DNA of 64,000 nucleotides. Origin: JBHGBM01 sp041946965 (GTDB taxonomy: Bacteria; Acidobacteriota; Terriglobia; Bryobacterales; Bryobacteraceae). This document shows positions 26,307 to 34,766 of this stretch, piece by piece. Both the position numbers and the translations under genes were made by a program. The DNA is taken from contig JBHGBM010000002.1 in NCBI GenBank assembly GCA_041946965.1, positions 1-64,000 on the forward strand. The letters are read 5' to 3'. The number at the start of each line of letters is the position of its first letter. The first letter of the stretch is position 1. The notes under the pieces were generated by a model. The model was not told where the DNA came from, made no database searches, and worked only from the letters and a program-made list of their open reading frames with translations.

Positions 26307-27347
26307 TTACGGGTGCGAGAATTGGTTCGCGTTGGGAATCAGTTCGAAGTAGACGGTGCTGGGGAGATCGGTGCGCCAACTGCCGGTCCAGCGCGCGTAA
26401 CCGTAGGCGCCGAAAAACAGGGCCGCGATCAACGCCGCCACCGCCCAGGCGGGGACCGCGCGGCGCCGCGGCAGCGAGAGCGCCAGCGTGCCGGCGGCGG
26501 GGCAGACGGCCACGCACTCGAGACACCCGGTGCATTCGGCGGAACGGATAGTGATGAGCTTATCCACGGGAAGCTGCGAGGGGCAGGCTTTGGCGCACTT
26601 GGCGCAATCGATGCAGGTTTCCGGATTGCGGCGGATGCGCGTGGGACTGAACAGTGCGGCGAGGCCCAGAAACGCGCCGTATGGGCACAGGTAGCGGCAC
26701 CAGAAATTCTGCACGAATACGGAAAGGATCACCAGCACGCCGAGGGTGACCGCCGCAGTCACCCCCATGAAGCGGAAGAAGTTGAGCATCTTGACGTCGG
26801 CCACAACGCCGTACGGGCCTTCCAGGAACGCACGGATGCCAGCCACGGGCATCGCGGCGACGGCGTACAGGAACAGGCCGAATAGCGCGTACTTGACGCC
26901 GCGCAGCGGGATATCCGCCCAGCGGGGCAGCCGCCAGTTGCGGCGGAAGGTGCTCTTGCCAAGCCTCCAGAGCCATTCCGAGACAGCGCCGACCGGGCAC
27001 AGCCAGCTACAGAACGTTTTCCGCAGCAGCCAGGAGATCGCCAGGAAAGCGAGGAGCAGGAACATCCCGGCGGGATGCACGCGCGGCAACTCGCCGGTGA
27101 GCAGCCACACTTTGAGGTTCATGAGCGAGGCGATGGGCAGCCAGCCTTCAACGCCGGGCGGACGCGGGGCCCAGACCGTGGCGCCGCCGGATTCGTAATA
27201 GCGGACGAAGAGGTAGAACTCCACCCCGATCCAAATGTTAAGCGCCAGGAAGGCGAGTTGAAACGCGCGGCGAAGGGCCTGCGAGCGGTCCACCGGCGCG
27301 CGGCGCATCAGTTTCTTCCTGAGTACCGGGGGCGCCGCCACAGCCAT
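26307..27347 (-). CDS. NapH/NosR-like membrane polyferredoxin (4Fe-4S)
   Basis: 346 residues. Hydrophobic helices alternate with two conserved cytoplasmic Cys-Pro motifs (FCSWLCPVGA near 112 and WCRYLCPYGA near 217). Two 4Fe-4S clusters follow (CIDCAKCAKACP near 245 and CTGCLECVAVCP near 272), then a final helix. The architecture matches NapH/MauN/CcoG-type quinol-linked electron transfer proteins. No reductase partner is adjacent, so the electron acceptor is unknown. TACGCT lies 8 nt before the ATG. Confidence 0.85.
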   Translation of the reverse strand: MAVAAPPVLRKKLMRRAPVDRSQALRRAFQLAFLALNIWIGVEFYLFVRYYESGGATVWAPRPPGVEGWLPIASLMNLKVWLLTGELPRVHPAGMFLLLAFLAISWLLRKTFCSWLCPVGAVSEWLWRLGKSTFRRNWRLPRWADIPLRGVKYALFGLFLYAVAAMPVAGIRAFLEGPYGVVADVKMLNFFRFMGVTAAVTLGVLVILSVFVQNFWCRYLCPYGAFLGLAALFSPTRIRRNPETCIDCAKCAKACPSQLPVDKLITIRSAECTGCLECVAVCPAAGTLALSLPRRRAVPAWAVAALIAALFFGAYGYARWTGSWRTDLPSTVYFELIPNANQFSHP

Positions 27348-27392
27348 ACACTTTCAGCGTACCAGTCCCGCGCGGGCGGGCTGTGACGGAAG

Positions 27393-28505
27393 TCACACAG
27401 TCCGGCGGCGGCTTAAGGGGAATGGGAGCCGGGCGCCGGCGAAGTGCGACTGATAGATGCCGGCGACCATCTCGATGGGCCAGCGGCCGTCGCGGGCGGA
27501 GCAGGCGGGCTCGTGGTCCTGCTCGATGGCCTCCAGCAAGCCCGAGACCATCAGGGCGTTGGCGGCGTGGCGGTCGCCGCTCGCACCGGGTGGCGGCTCG
27601 ATGCGCGTCCAGGCGCCGTCGCCCCAGGAGGTCGAGCGCAGGATGGAAGCAGGATCGCTCGGCACCGAAGTCAGCGGAATCCAGATGGCGCCCTTGCTGC
27701 CGTAGAGGGTGATGCCGAAGCGGCCGTTGTTGGGCACGTCGCTGGCCTTGGAGTTGAAGTAGCCGCGCACGCCGCCGGGGAAGCCGAAGATGGCGGCCAC
27801 GTCGTCGCCGAACACCGGGCCGACCGGCTCGGTGGGCTTGCGGGCGTCGGCGGGGGTGACGTCGCGGCCGGCGGCGGCCACGTTGGCGAACACCCATTGC
27901 GGGTCGCCCGCGAACAGGCGCATCAGGTCGAAGCAATGCGAACCGAGCACGATGAGGTCTTCGCCCCCGGCGCGGCGGTCCTCCTTGCCGCGGGCGCGCA
28001 TTTCCATGAGGCGGCCGATCACGCCTTCCTCGACCATGCGCCTCACCTGCAAGGTGATGGGATGTGGGCGGGCGGTGTGGCCCACCTGCACCTTGATACG
28101 GGCGCGAGCGGCGGCGTCCACCATGCGGTCGGCTTCTTCCAGGGTCGCGGCAAAGGGTTTTTCCAGCAGAATGTGGGCGCCGGCAGCCGCGACGGCCGTG
28201 AACATGGGGACGCGCTGATCGAGCCAGCGGGTGCAGATCGCCACTACGTTGGGCTTCTCGCGCTCGAGCATTTCGCGGTAGTCGCGGTAATCGCGGGCGG
28301 CGCCGCTGCGGGCCTTGGCCTTGGCGCGGCCGGCGTCATCGGGATCCGCCACCGCCACTACTTCCACGTTCGGAAAACCCTTGAAAGCCGCGTCCCAATC
28401 GTGGCCGTAATTGCCCCGGCCGGTGTGGCCGATGAGGGCGGCTCGGAATTTCGCCGGCGGCAGGGCCGCGGCGGAGGCGGTGCATAAGAACGAACGGCGG
28501 TTCAT
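27393..28505 (-). CDS. Gfo/Idh/MocA oxidoreductase with Tat-like signal
   Basis: 370 residues from the ATG at 28505. The start MNRRSFLCTASAAALPPAK is a twin-arginine-type export signal, so the folded cofactor-loaded protein probably works outside the cytoplasm. Rossmann motif ALIGHTGRGNYGHDW, EKPFAATLEEADRM near 125, and GSHCFDLMRLF. Its ATG overlaps the stop of the damaged MFS gene (ATGA), which makes it the last gene of the long leftward operon or the start of a 45-nt gap before the ferredoxin genes. Substrate unknown. Confidence 0.87.
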   Translation of the reverse strand: MNRRSFLCTASAAALPPAKFRAALIGHTGRGNYGHDWDAAFKGFPNVEVVAVADPDDAGRAKAKARSGAARDYRDYREMLEREKPNVVAICTRWLDQRVPMFTAVAAAGAHILLEKPFAATLEEADRMVDAAARARIKVQVGHTARPHPITLQVRRMVEEGVIGRLMEMRARGKEDRRAGGEDLIVLGSHCFDLMRLFAGDPQWVFANVAAAGRDVTPADARKPTEPVGPVFGDDVAAIFGFPGGVRGYFNSKASDVPNNGRFGITLYGSKGAIWIPLTSVPSDPASILRSTSWGDGAWTRIEPPPGASGDRHAANALMVSGLLEAIEQDHEPACSARDGRWPIEMVAGIYQSHFAGARLPFPLSRRRTV

Positions 28506-29481
28506 AATGCCTTCTCTGTGATGCGCAGGCGCAGCAGCACGATCGCGGACGCGCCCAATAGCACAGCGGCCGCGAGAAACGCGGAGTTCAAGCCCAGGAT
28601 GGCCTTGACATAGCCGGCGGCGGCAGCCACGACGCCGCCCACAATGCAACCCACGCAGTTGAATATGCCATAACCGGTGGCGCGCAGGTCGGCCCGCGCG
28701 ACCTGGCAGAGCACCGGCATCGCGTTCGCGTCGTACATGCCGCGGCCGACGCCGAACACCACCAGGCTGCACACCAGAATGACGGGCGAGGCAGTGAGGG
28801 CCACGATCAGCAGGAACGGCGAGGCGGCGGCGAATCCCGCCACCTGGGTGAGGATGCGGCCCCGCGGCGTGCGGCGCGCCCAGCGGTCGGCCAGCCAGCC
28901 TCCGAGCAGGATGCCGCCCACGCTGCCGGCCTGAATGTAGAACGTGCCGGAAAAGCCCGCCAGCGTGAGGCTCATGCGAAAGCGCTCATAGAGGTAGAGC
29001 GGCAGCCAGGTGTAGACGATCCAATTGGCGATCGACCAAGTGCTGAAGACGGCGGTGAGCGTGAGGAAGCCGCGCAGCCGCACCAGCTCGCGCATGGCGG
29101 GGAAGAATCCCGGGCGGGCGGCGGGCGCGGCAGGCGCGGCTTCGGGGCCGCGCAGGAAAAGCTTGAGCACCAGCGCGTAGGCGATGCCGGCGATGCCGAG
29201 CACGGTAAACGCCGTGCGCCAGCCATAGTGCTCGCCCATCCAGCCGCCGCCCGCGCCGCCGATCACGATGCCCACGTAGATGCCGCTGAAGTGCAGTCCG
29301 GTGGCGAGCCGTAGACCCAGAGGAACACCGTTCCGAGCAGACCCATTTCCACGGCGGTGAGCTTGAGATCGGCCTCCACCAGCGGCAGCATCGAGAAGAT
29401 GATCTGCCGGTCCACGTAGTTGAGCAGGGCGACGATCCAGAGCAGCCCCACCAGCACCCAGGCGTAGGCGGCCTTGCTCAT
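28502..29481 (-). pseudogene. MFS transporter with internal deletion and frameshift
   Basis: The start (ATG 29481) encodes the first helix with LLNYVDRQIIFSMLP and reads to FLWVYG. At about 29303-29312 the frame then shifts: the same frame continues PPDCTSAASTWAS to a stop at 29263, whereas the shifted frame reads LATGLHFSGIYVGIVIGG and runs as a normal MFS C-terminal part to 28502. Compared with the ACS-type permease at 6175, roughly 75-85 residues (helices 2-4) are missing at the junction. Both flanks keep good MFS sequence, so the loss looks recent, or it could be an assembly error. Neighbouring overlaps (ATGA at both ends) are intact. Confidence 0.8.
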
Positions 29482-30377
29482 GAAATGCGAAGACCGGTGA
29501 AACTCTGGCCCGCCAGGCTCGAGGCGGCCAGCGCGGCGCGCAATTCGCTCTCCTGCCGCGCGGTCATTTCGGGCGAGCCGGGAACGCAGCGGCCGCAATC
29601 GAGCCCCGACCAGGCGAGCATGCGCTTGGTGGCCGAAAGCAGCGGGAACCGCAGCCCAATTTCCACCAGCTCGTTGATCTGCGTCTGGATGGGGCGCGCT
29701 TCTTCCCAGCGGCCTTCGCGCCCGAGGCGGTAGACCATCAGGAAAAGCTCGGGGGCCACGTTGTAGAACGACCCGATGCCGCCGTTGGCTCCCATCAGCA
29801 GGCCGGCGGCCAGCACTTCGTCGCGCCCGTTGAAGACCACGGCGCCGCGGCGCCGAAGCAGCCCGAGGCGGTAGAGATCGAAGTCGGTGAACTTCAGCCC
29901 GGCAACGTTGGGTAGCGCCAGCAGGTCGAAGGCGAGATTGCCTTCAGCGATCACGGGCGACATCCCCGGGAAATAGTAAAGCAGGAACGGCAGGCTCGCG
30001 GCCGAGGTCAGGGATCTGTAATAGCTGGTGACGTCTGCGGCGGTGCTGCCTTTGAGCGGGGGCAGACTGCTGATGGCGCTCGCGCCAATGCGCTCGGCGT
30101 GCCGCGCGAGCTTTACGGCATCGTCCAGTTCGTGCGCTCCCACGTGGATGATGACGAGCTTGTCCTTGGGCGAGCAGCGCACGGCGGCCTCGGCCACCTG
30201 CATGCGCTGCGCGGCGGATTGGGCGAGGCCCTCGCCGGTGTTGCCGCAGACATAAATGCCATGGACGCCGGAGCCGTAGAGAGCTTCCAGCAGGCGCTCG
30301 AATGCCGCGGGGCAGAAGCGCCCCTGGTCATCTAGCGGAGTCACAACAGCGGGGAGTATGCCTTCGAGCGGTTTCAT
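29478..30377 (-). CDS. DapA/NanA-family class I aldolase (DHDPS superfamily)
   Basis: 299 residues from the ATG at 30377. Family motifs: LPAVVTPLDD at the N-terminus, CGNTGEG near 44-50 (the GxTGE carboxylate-binding loop), proton-relay Tyr Y134 in LLYYFPG, and Schiff-base Lys K162 in GLKFTDFD. Members cleave or form 2-keto-3-deoxy sugar acids, N-acetylneuraminate or dihydrodipicolinate. In a sugar operon with SDR and Gfo/Idh enzymes, a 2-keto-3-deoxy-acid aldolase role is most likely. It overlaps the UroD-like stop and the MFS start by 4 nt each. Confidence 0.88.
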   Translation of the reverse strand: MKPLEGILPAVVTPLDDQGRFCPAAFERLLEALYGSGVHGIYVCGNTGEGLAQSAAQRMQVAEAAVRCSPKDKLVIIHVGAHELDDAVKLARHAERIGASAISSLPPLKGSTAADVTSYYRSLTSAASLPFLLYYFPGMSPVIAEGNLAFDLLALPNVAGLKFTDFDLYRLGLLRRRGAVVFNGRDEVLAAGLLMGANGGIGSFYNVAPELFLMVYRLGREGRWEEARPIQTQINELVEIGLRFPLLSATKRMLAWSGLDCGRCVPGSPEMTARQESELRAALAASSLAGQSFTGLRIS

Positions 30378-31486
30378 AATTTCTCCTGGGATTCTAGCGC
30401 CGCGCGCAGGCGCACGAGCACGGCCGGGGCGTCTTCCCACGCGACCGCAGGCAACTTGCACCCGTAGACCAGGCCCGTGGGGATGCGCGGAAAGGTCTCG
30501 GGGAAGGCTTCGGCGATCCACAGGATGGCCACGCGCCGGCGCGCGGCCGAAGCCCAGATGGATTCGAGCGTGTAGGCGGGGCTGCGTCCGGGGTTGTCAA
30601 AGCCCATCTCGATGCCGCGCAGGCCGCGGGTGGCCAGGCGCAGCTCGTGGCTCTTGAGCAGGTGGCCGCAATAGTGCATGTAGCCGCCGCCGAACGCCGC
30701 GAAGATACGCTCGTTGTAAGGACGGCTGAACTCCTCGTACATGGCGGGCGAGATGTTGATGGCGACATCGTCCACCACCCGCACTCCGGCGGGGACGCGA
30801 TACCAGAAGTGCACGATGGAATCGCGCGCTTCGCCCGCGATCTCTTTTTCCGCGCGCGTGAAGGCGATGGTGGTTTCGGTGATCAGGTCGAGCAACGCGT
30901 GGACCAGCGCGGGATCCTCCCGCATGGCGAAGTAAATGCGCGGGCCCCAGAGCAGCAGGGCGGTATCGAGCGGGCCTTGCGTATCGGCCAGAAAGATGCG
31001 GACGTGCGGGCATTCGGCGAGGTAATCGCGGTAGACCCGCAGCCACTCGAAGACCTTGGCGCCGAAGCCGGCCTCGAGATCGGGGATGCCGCGGGCCACC
31101 AGGTCGCGAATGGCGTCATTGGAGCCGAGCGGTTCCACCCAGGGGACCTCGTCGGCGAAGCGCACGGTCCTGGCGCCGAACAGCGACGCCACCGTGCCGG
31201 AACCGAAGTGCGGGCGCACGGTCAACATGCGGTCGTCGCGCAGATGCACGCCCACGTAGGGTTGAAGAAGTTCGTTCCAAAGCGCCTTCTCGGGATCGTC
31301 GAGAGTTTCGCGGTAGGGGAACGGCGGCCACTCGGGCGGGCGCACGTCGAGCAGCAGCGAGGGAAGGCGGCCGGGCGGCTCGTAGTTCCAGGCGGCGAGC
31401 TGGCGGCGCTCGGCCTGGGCCAGGTGCGCGGGATCGGCGAGATCCGCGATCCGCCGAAGGCCCTCGCGCAGCCGCGCGCTCAGCAC
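30374..31486 (-). CDS. uroporphyrinogen decarboxylase/MtaA-family protein
   Basis: 370 residues with the UroD barrel signature ISPAMYEEFSRPYNERIFAAFGG near 245-268. It contains H271-x-C273 (MHYCGH) and a later C343 (VYGCKLP), fitting the H-x-C-x(n)-C zinc site of MtaA/CmuA corrinoid-dependent methyltransferases better than heme-pathway UroD. No other heme gene is nearby, and it overlaps genes of a sugar operon on both sides (7 and 4 nt). I infer a methyl-transfer or related C1 role, perhaps on O-methylated sugars. No corrinoid protein gene is in view. Confidence 0.72.
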   Translation of the reverse strand: MLSARLREGLRRIADLADPAHLAQAERRQLAAWNYEPPGRLPSLLLDVRPPEWPPFPYRETLDDPEKALWNELLQPYVGVHLRDDRMLTVRPHFGSGTVASLFGARTVRFADEVPWVEPLGSNDAIRDLVARGIPDLEAGFGAKVFEWLRVYRDYLAECPHVRIFLADTQGPLDTALLLWGPRIYFAMREDPALVHALLDLITETTIAFTRAEKEIAGEARDSIVHFWYRVPAGVRVVDDVAINISPAMYEEFSRPYNERIFAAFGGGYMHYCGHLLKSHELRLATRGLRGIEMGFDNPGRSPAYTLESIWASAARRRVAILWIAEAFPETFPRIPTGLVYGCKLPAVAWEDAPAVLVRLRAALESQEKL

Positions 31487-32478
31487 GGGCGCTGCACCTC
31501 GACGGGGCGGCGCGCGCGCCAGGATTCCACGGCGGCCTCGCAGATGGCGGTCGAGATCAGCCCGTCGGAGGCGGAGGTTTCGGGCGCGCGGCGGCCGGCC
31601 GCGGCGTCGAGGAAGGCTTGCTGCTCGGCGCGCACCATGTCGTCCTTCTCCGTGCCGTGCAGGGACTCGGCGACGCTCTGGTCGCGCCGCCGGCCCACCC
31701 GCAGCAGGCCGCGGTTGAAATCGAACACGGCCCAGCCTTCATCGCCCACGATCTCGTATTCGTGCCGTTCGGGCATCTGAAGGTAATTCAGGTGGATGGT
31801 GGCGAGGAAGGGCGTGTCGTACTCGCAGAGGATCGCCGCGACGTTGGGCCGTGAAGTGAGCTCGATGTTTCCGCCCTCGAAGCCCGCGGTGTAGACGGTG
31901 CGCGGCACGGCCCCGAACAGCCACCAGAGCAGGTCGGGCTGGTGCGAGTAATCGAGCATCAGGGAGCCCTCCTGCCGCATCTGGTAGCGCGAGGCGGAGT
32001 TGACCAGGGTGATGTAAGTGCCCACGCGCATGTGCGCGTGGAGCACCGTGCCGAGCCGGCCCTCGGCAATGACGCGCTTAAGCGCCACCAGGCCTTCGCA
32101 GAAATGCAGGTGGAAGCCGATGTTCAGGATGCGGCCCGCGGCGTCCGCGGCCTGCTTCATGCGCACGGCATCGGCAAGGTTGCCGCTCATGGGCTTCTCG
32201 CAGAAGACGTGAGCGCCCGAGGCGAGCGCGGCCACGGTCTGATCGGCGTGGAAGTTCGTGGGGCTGGCGATCAGCACCATCTCCGGCGCGGAAGCCAGCA
32301 TGGCGTCGAAACTTGTGTGCGCATTGAGCGGCCCAAGCTGGGTTTGGGCGAACGCGAGCGCGGCGGCGCTGGGCTCCACGACTTCGACCGCGACATCCGG
32401 GCGCGCCAGAAGCAGGCGCGCGTGGCGGCGGCCGATGGAGCCGAGGCCCACCACGGCGATGCGCGGTTTCACTGCCAT
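31480..32478 (-). CDS. Gfo/Idh/MocA family oxidoreductase (cytosolic)
   Basis: 332 residues. N-terminal Rossmann fold AVVGLGSIGRRHARLL, SPTNFHADQT, CEKPMSGNLADAVRM near 95, and the substrate-side segment LMLDYSHQPDLLWWLFG with a catalytic-type His. No export signal, so it acts in the cytosol. It overlaps the SDR gene by 10 nt and the UroD-like gene by 7 nt. Together with the SDR and aldolase it probably performs an oxidation step on the imported sugar. Confidence 0.9.
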   Translation of the reverse strand: MAVKPRIAVVGLGSIGRRHARLLLARPDVAVEVVEPSAAALAFAQTQLGPLNAHTSFDAMLASAPEMVLIASPTNFHADQTVAALASGAHVFCEKPMSGNLADAVRMKQAADAAGRILNIGFHLHFCEGLVALKRVIAEGRLGTVLHAHMRVGTYITLVNSASRYQMRQEGSLMLDYSHQPDLLWWLFGAVPRTVYTAGFEGGNIELTSRPNVAAILCEYDTPFLATIHLNYLQMPERHEYEIVGDEGWAVFDFNRGLLRVGRRRDQSVAESLHGTEKDDMVRAEQQAFLDAAAGRRAPETSASDGLISTAICEAAVESWRARRPVEVQRPC

Positions 32479-33275
32479 ATGGAGAAGCCTCCATCGACCA
32501 CCAGGTTGTGGCCGGTGACGTAATCGGAAGCGGGCGAAGCGAGGAACAGAATGGCGCCCTTCAGGTCGATTCCGTCGCGGCCCATGCGCCCGAGCGGCGT
32601 GCGGCCGCCGTAATCCCGCACGAACGTTTCCGGCAGATTGCGCGCGAAGCCGCCGGGCGAGATGCAGTTGACGTAGACGCCCTTGGGCGAGAGGAAGCCG
32701 GCCAGGTCGCGAGTCATTCCGATCACCCCGGCCTTGGCGGCGGCGTATTCGATGGGCTGGCCGTTCATGGCGCTGCGCTCGTACATGCGGCGGTCGCGGC
32801 CCACGATGCCGGCGATGGAGCCGAGGTTGATGATCTTGCCGCTGCCCTGTTCGGCCATGATTCTTCCCACGGCGCGCGCGCAGTAGAGCGCCCCGGTGAG
32901 GTTTACTTCGATGAGGCGGGCGATCTCCTCCGGCTCGCGCAGGAACAGGTTGCCGGGACGGTTGCCGGAGCCGCCGCCCGCGTTGTTCACCAGGATGTCA
33001 ATGCGCTCCTTCCAGGCGAGGGCCTGGGCGACCGCGGCTTCCACCTGCGCGGGGTCGGTGTGATCGAGCGCGAGCCCCAGGGTTTCCACACGGTAGCGCT
33101 TCTGGATTTCGGCGGCGGAGTTACACGCGCGTTCGCGCTGCCTGGATGTAACGGCGACGCTCGCGCCGGCTGCGGCAAGCACGCAGGCGGCATCGAACCC
33201 GAGGTTTACGGCGCCGCCGGTGACCAGCGCCGTCTTGCCGCCGAGGTCGAACATGCTCAGGACTTCCGGATTCAT
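32469..33275 (-). CDS. SDR-family NAD(P)-dependent dehydrogenase
   Basis: 268 residues, classical short-chain dehydrogenase: cofactor loop ALVTGGAVNLG near 16-26, LVNNAGGGSGN near 95, catalytic Ser in NLGSIAGI and Tyr/Lys in EYAAAKAGVIG. C-terminal SDYVTGHNLVVDGGFS is typical. A ribosome site (AGGAG, 6 nt upstream) supports the ATG at 33275. It follows the beta-propeller gene by 9 nt and overlaps the Gfo/Idh gene. Likely oxidises a sugar or sugar acid to a keto or lactone form. Confidence 0.92.
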   Translation of the reverse strand: MNPEVLSMFDLGGKTALVTGGAVNLGFDAACVLAAAGASVAVTSRQRERACNSAAEIQKRYRVETLGLALDHTDPAQVEAAVAQALAWKERIDILVNNAGGGSGNRPGNLFLREPEEIARLIEVNLTGALYCARAVGRIMAEQGSGKIINLGSIAGIVGRDRRMYERSAMNGQPIEYAAAKAGVIGMTRDLAGFLSPKGVYVNCISPGGFARNLPETFVRDYGGRTPLGRMGRDGIDLKGAILFLASPASDYVTGHNLVVDGGFSIWQ

Positions 33276-33284
33276 GACGGACTC

Positions 33285-34766
33285 CTATGCGACGAACTGG
33301 AACGCGAATAACCGGGCGTTGTGCAGCACGAACCGTAGTGCAACCGGCTTGCCTTCGAGAGCCGCGAGCTTCGGCCTGCCGCGCCAGCGGACTTCGTGCG
33401 CCACGTCGTTGGCGATGATGGGCTCGCAGTTGTCGAGCTCGAAGCCCTGCGCGCCGGGGATTTCGACCCGCACCAGGCCGGTGGCGGCGGCGTCCACGTT
33501 GATTTGGAGCCGGCTGCCCTTGAAAACGAACGGCGGCGTGATGAATTCGCCGCCCTGTACGCCGGCTTCGGCGGAAACAAAGCCGTCCAGCCGTTGCACG
33601 GCGAGCATCAGCGCGCTGCGGCCCGGGGTGCTGGAGGCGTGATCGGCGGAGCCGCCGGCGTAATACTGGTAAAGCTCGCTGCCGCGGCGGAGCATGCCGA
33701 GCGCCATGTAGACGCTGGCGCTGTCGATCTCGCCGGCGAGGCCGCGGGGGATGTAGGGGCGGCGGTCGTGGCGCTCGAAGCGGAGACCGTCGCGGCTGAC
33801 GGCGAGCTGCACGTCGAGGACGCCCGCCATGGGCACCTTCTCCGTGCCCGGCGCCGCGGTGTGGCGGAAGAAGGAAGGCAGCGCGATGTATACGTCCTCG
33901 GCCCAGGGGTACGGTTGCACGTTGGGTGTGTAGACGTCGGAATCGTGGTCGTTCTCATCGGCGGCGAGCACCGTGGGGTACTCCGTGCTGAGGGTGGGCG
34001 GCCACTCCTCGCCGCCGCGGAACAAGCCGCGCCAGAGATAGCGCGGGTTGGCTGACTTCGTATATGGCCAGGGACCGAGGATGCGTTCGCGCGGGATGGC
34101 GGCGCGCACGGCGACGCGCAGCGGGTTCCAGCCGCGCAGGTAGGCGAGGTACTGGCCGGTTCGCTCGTCCCAGAAAAGATTGTTCTGGCTGTCGGGATGG
34201 AAGGGGAGCACGTTGAACTCTTCCTTCCACTGGATGCCGTCCGGGGAGGCCATCAGCATCAGGGTGCCGTTGGAATTGGCGCCTAACACGCTGGGCCGCC
34301 TGGCGCCGAACGAGGCCAGCGTCTTGAACCGCTGGTGCGCGGGCGCGACCGGATCGAGAAACACCGCGCCCTCGCGAAACGTGCCGATGACGATGTTGTT
34401 GACGCGCGAGCCTTCGAACTCGACCACGCCGAGCGTGGGGCGCTCCCAGCGCGCACCGTCGGTGGAGGTGGCGTAGCACAGGTGGCCGCCCTTTCCCTGC
34501 GCCATGTACCACATCTTGTAGATGCCGCCGTCTTCGAGCACGGAGAAGTAGCTGCCGATGTGGCCGCGCTCCCACGGGCGTTCGCCGAGCATCACGGGGC
34601 CGGCTTTGCGCGGCGGGTTGACGCGCAGCGAGATGCCGCGTTCCGAGGCGATGAAGCGGCGGTCGATGAAGAGTTGTTTGCGCCCGCCGATATCGAGGGG
34701 CGCGGCGGCGGTGGCGCGTACGGGCAGGGCCGCCGCGGCGCTAGAGAGGAAAGCCCGGCGCGTCAT
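33285..34766 (-). CDS. Tat-exported beta-propeller hydrolase-like protein (GH32/43-like), paralog 1
   Basis: 493 residues. Tat-type signal MTRRAFLSSAAAALPVRA. The family opening is GGRKQLFIDRRFIASERGISLRV. Blade-like repeats follow: GIYKMWY, HLCYATSTDGARWERP, LMASPDGIQWKEE, FWDERTGQYLAYLRG, LAVSRDGLRFERHD. A C-terminal beta-sandwich closes with LRFVLHNARLFAFQF. The fold resembles five-bladed GH32/43/68 propellers, but I cannot assign the catalytic carboxylates with certainty. One of five related proteins in this window. Its ATG shares one base with the TonB receptor stop (TGATG). Confidence 0.72.
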   Translation of the reverse strand: MTRRAFLSSAAAALPVRATAAAPLDIGGRKQLFIDRRFIASERGISLRVNPPRKAGPVMLGERPWERGHIGSYFSVLEDGGIYKMWYMAQGKGGHLCYATSTDGARWERPTLGVVEFEGSRVNNIVIGTFREGAVFLDPVAPAHQRFKTLASFGARRPSVLGANSNGTLMLMASPDGIQWKEEFNVLPFHPDSQNNLFWDERTGQYLAYLRGWNPLRVAVRAAIPRERILGPWPYTKSANPRYLWRGLFRGGEEWPPTLSTEYPTVLAADENDHDSDVYTPNVQPYPWAEDVYIALPSFFRHTAAPGTEKVPMAGVLDVQLAVSRDGLRFERHDRRPYIPRGLAGEIDSASVYMALGMLRRGSELYQYYAGGSADHASSTPGRSALMLAVQRLDGFVSAEAGVQGGEFITPPFVFKGSRLQINVDAAATGLVRVEIPGAQGFELDNCEPIIANDVAHEVRWRGRPKLAALEGKPVALRFVLHNARLFAFQFVA

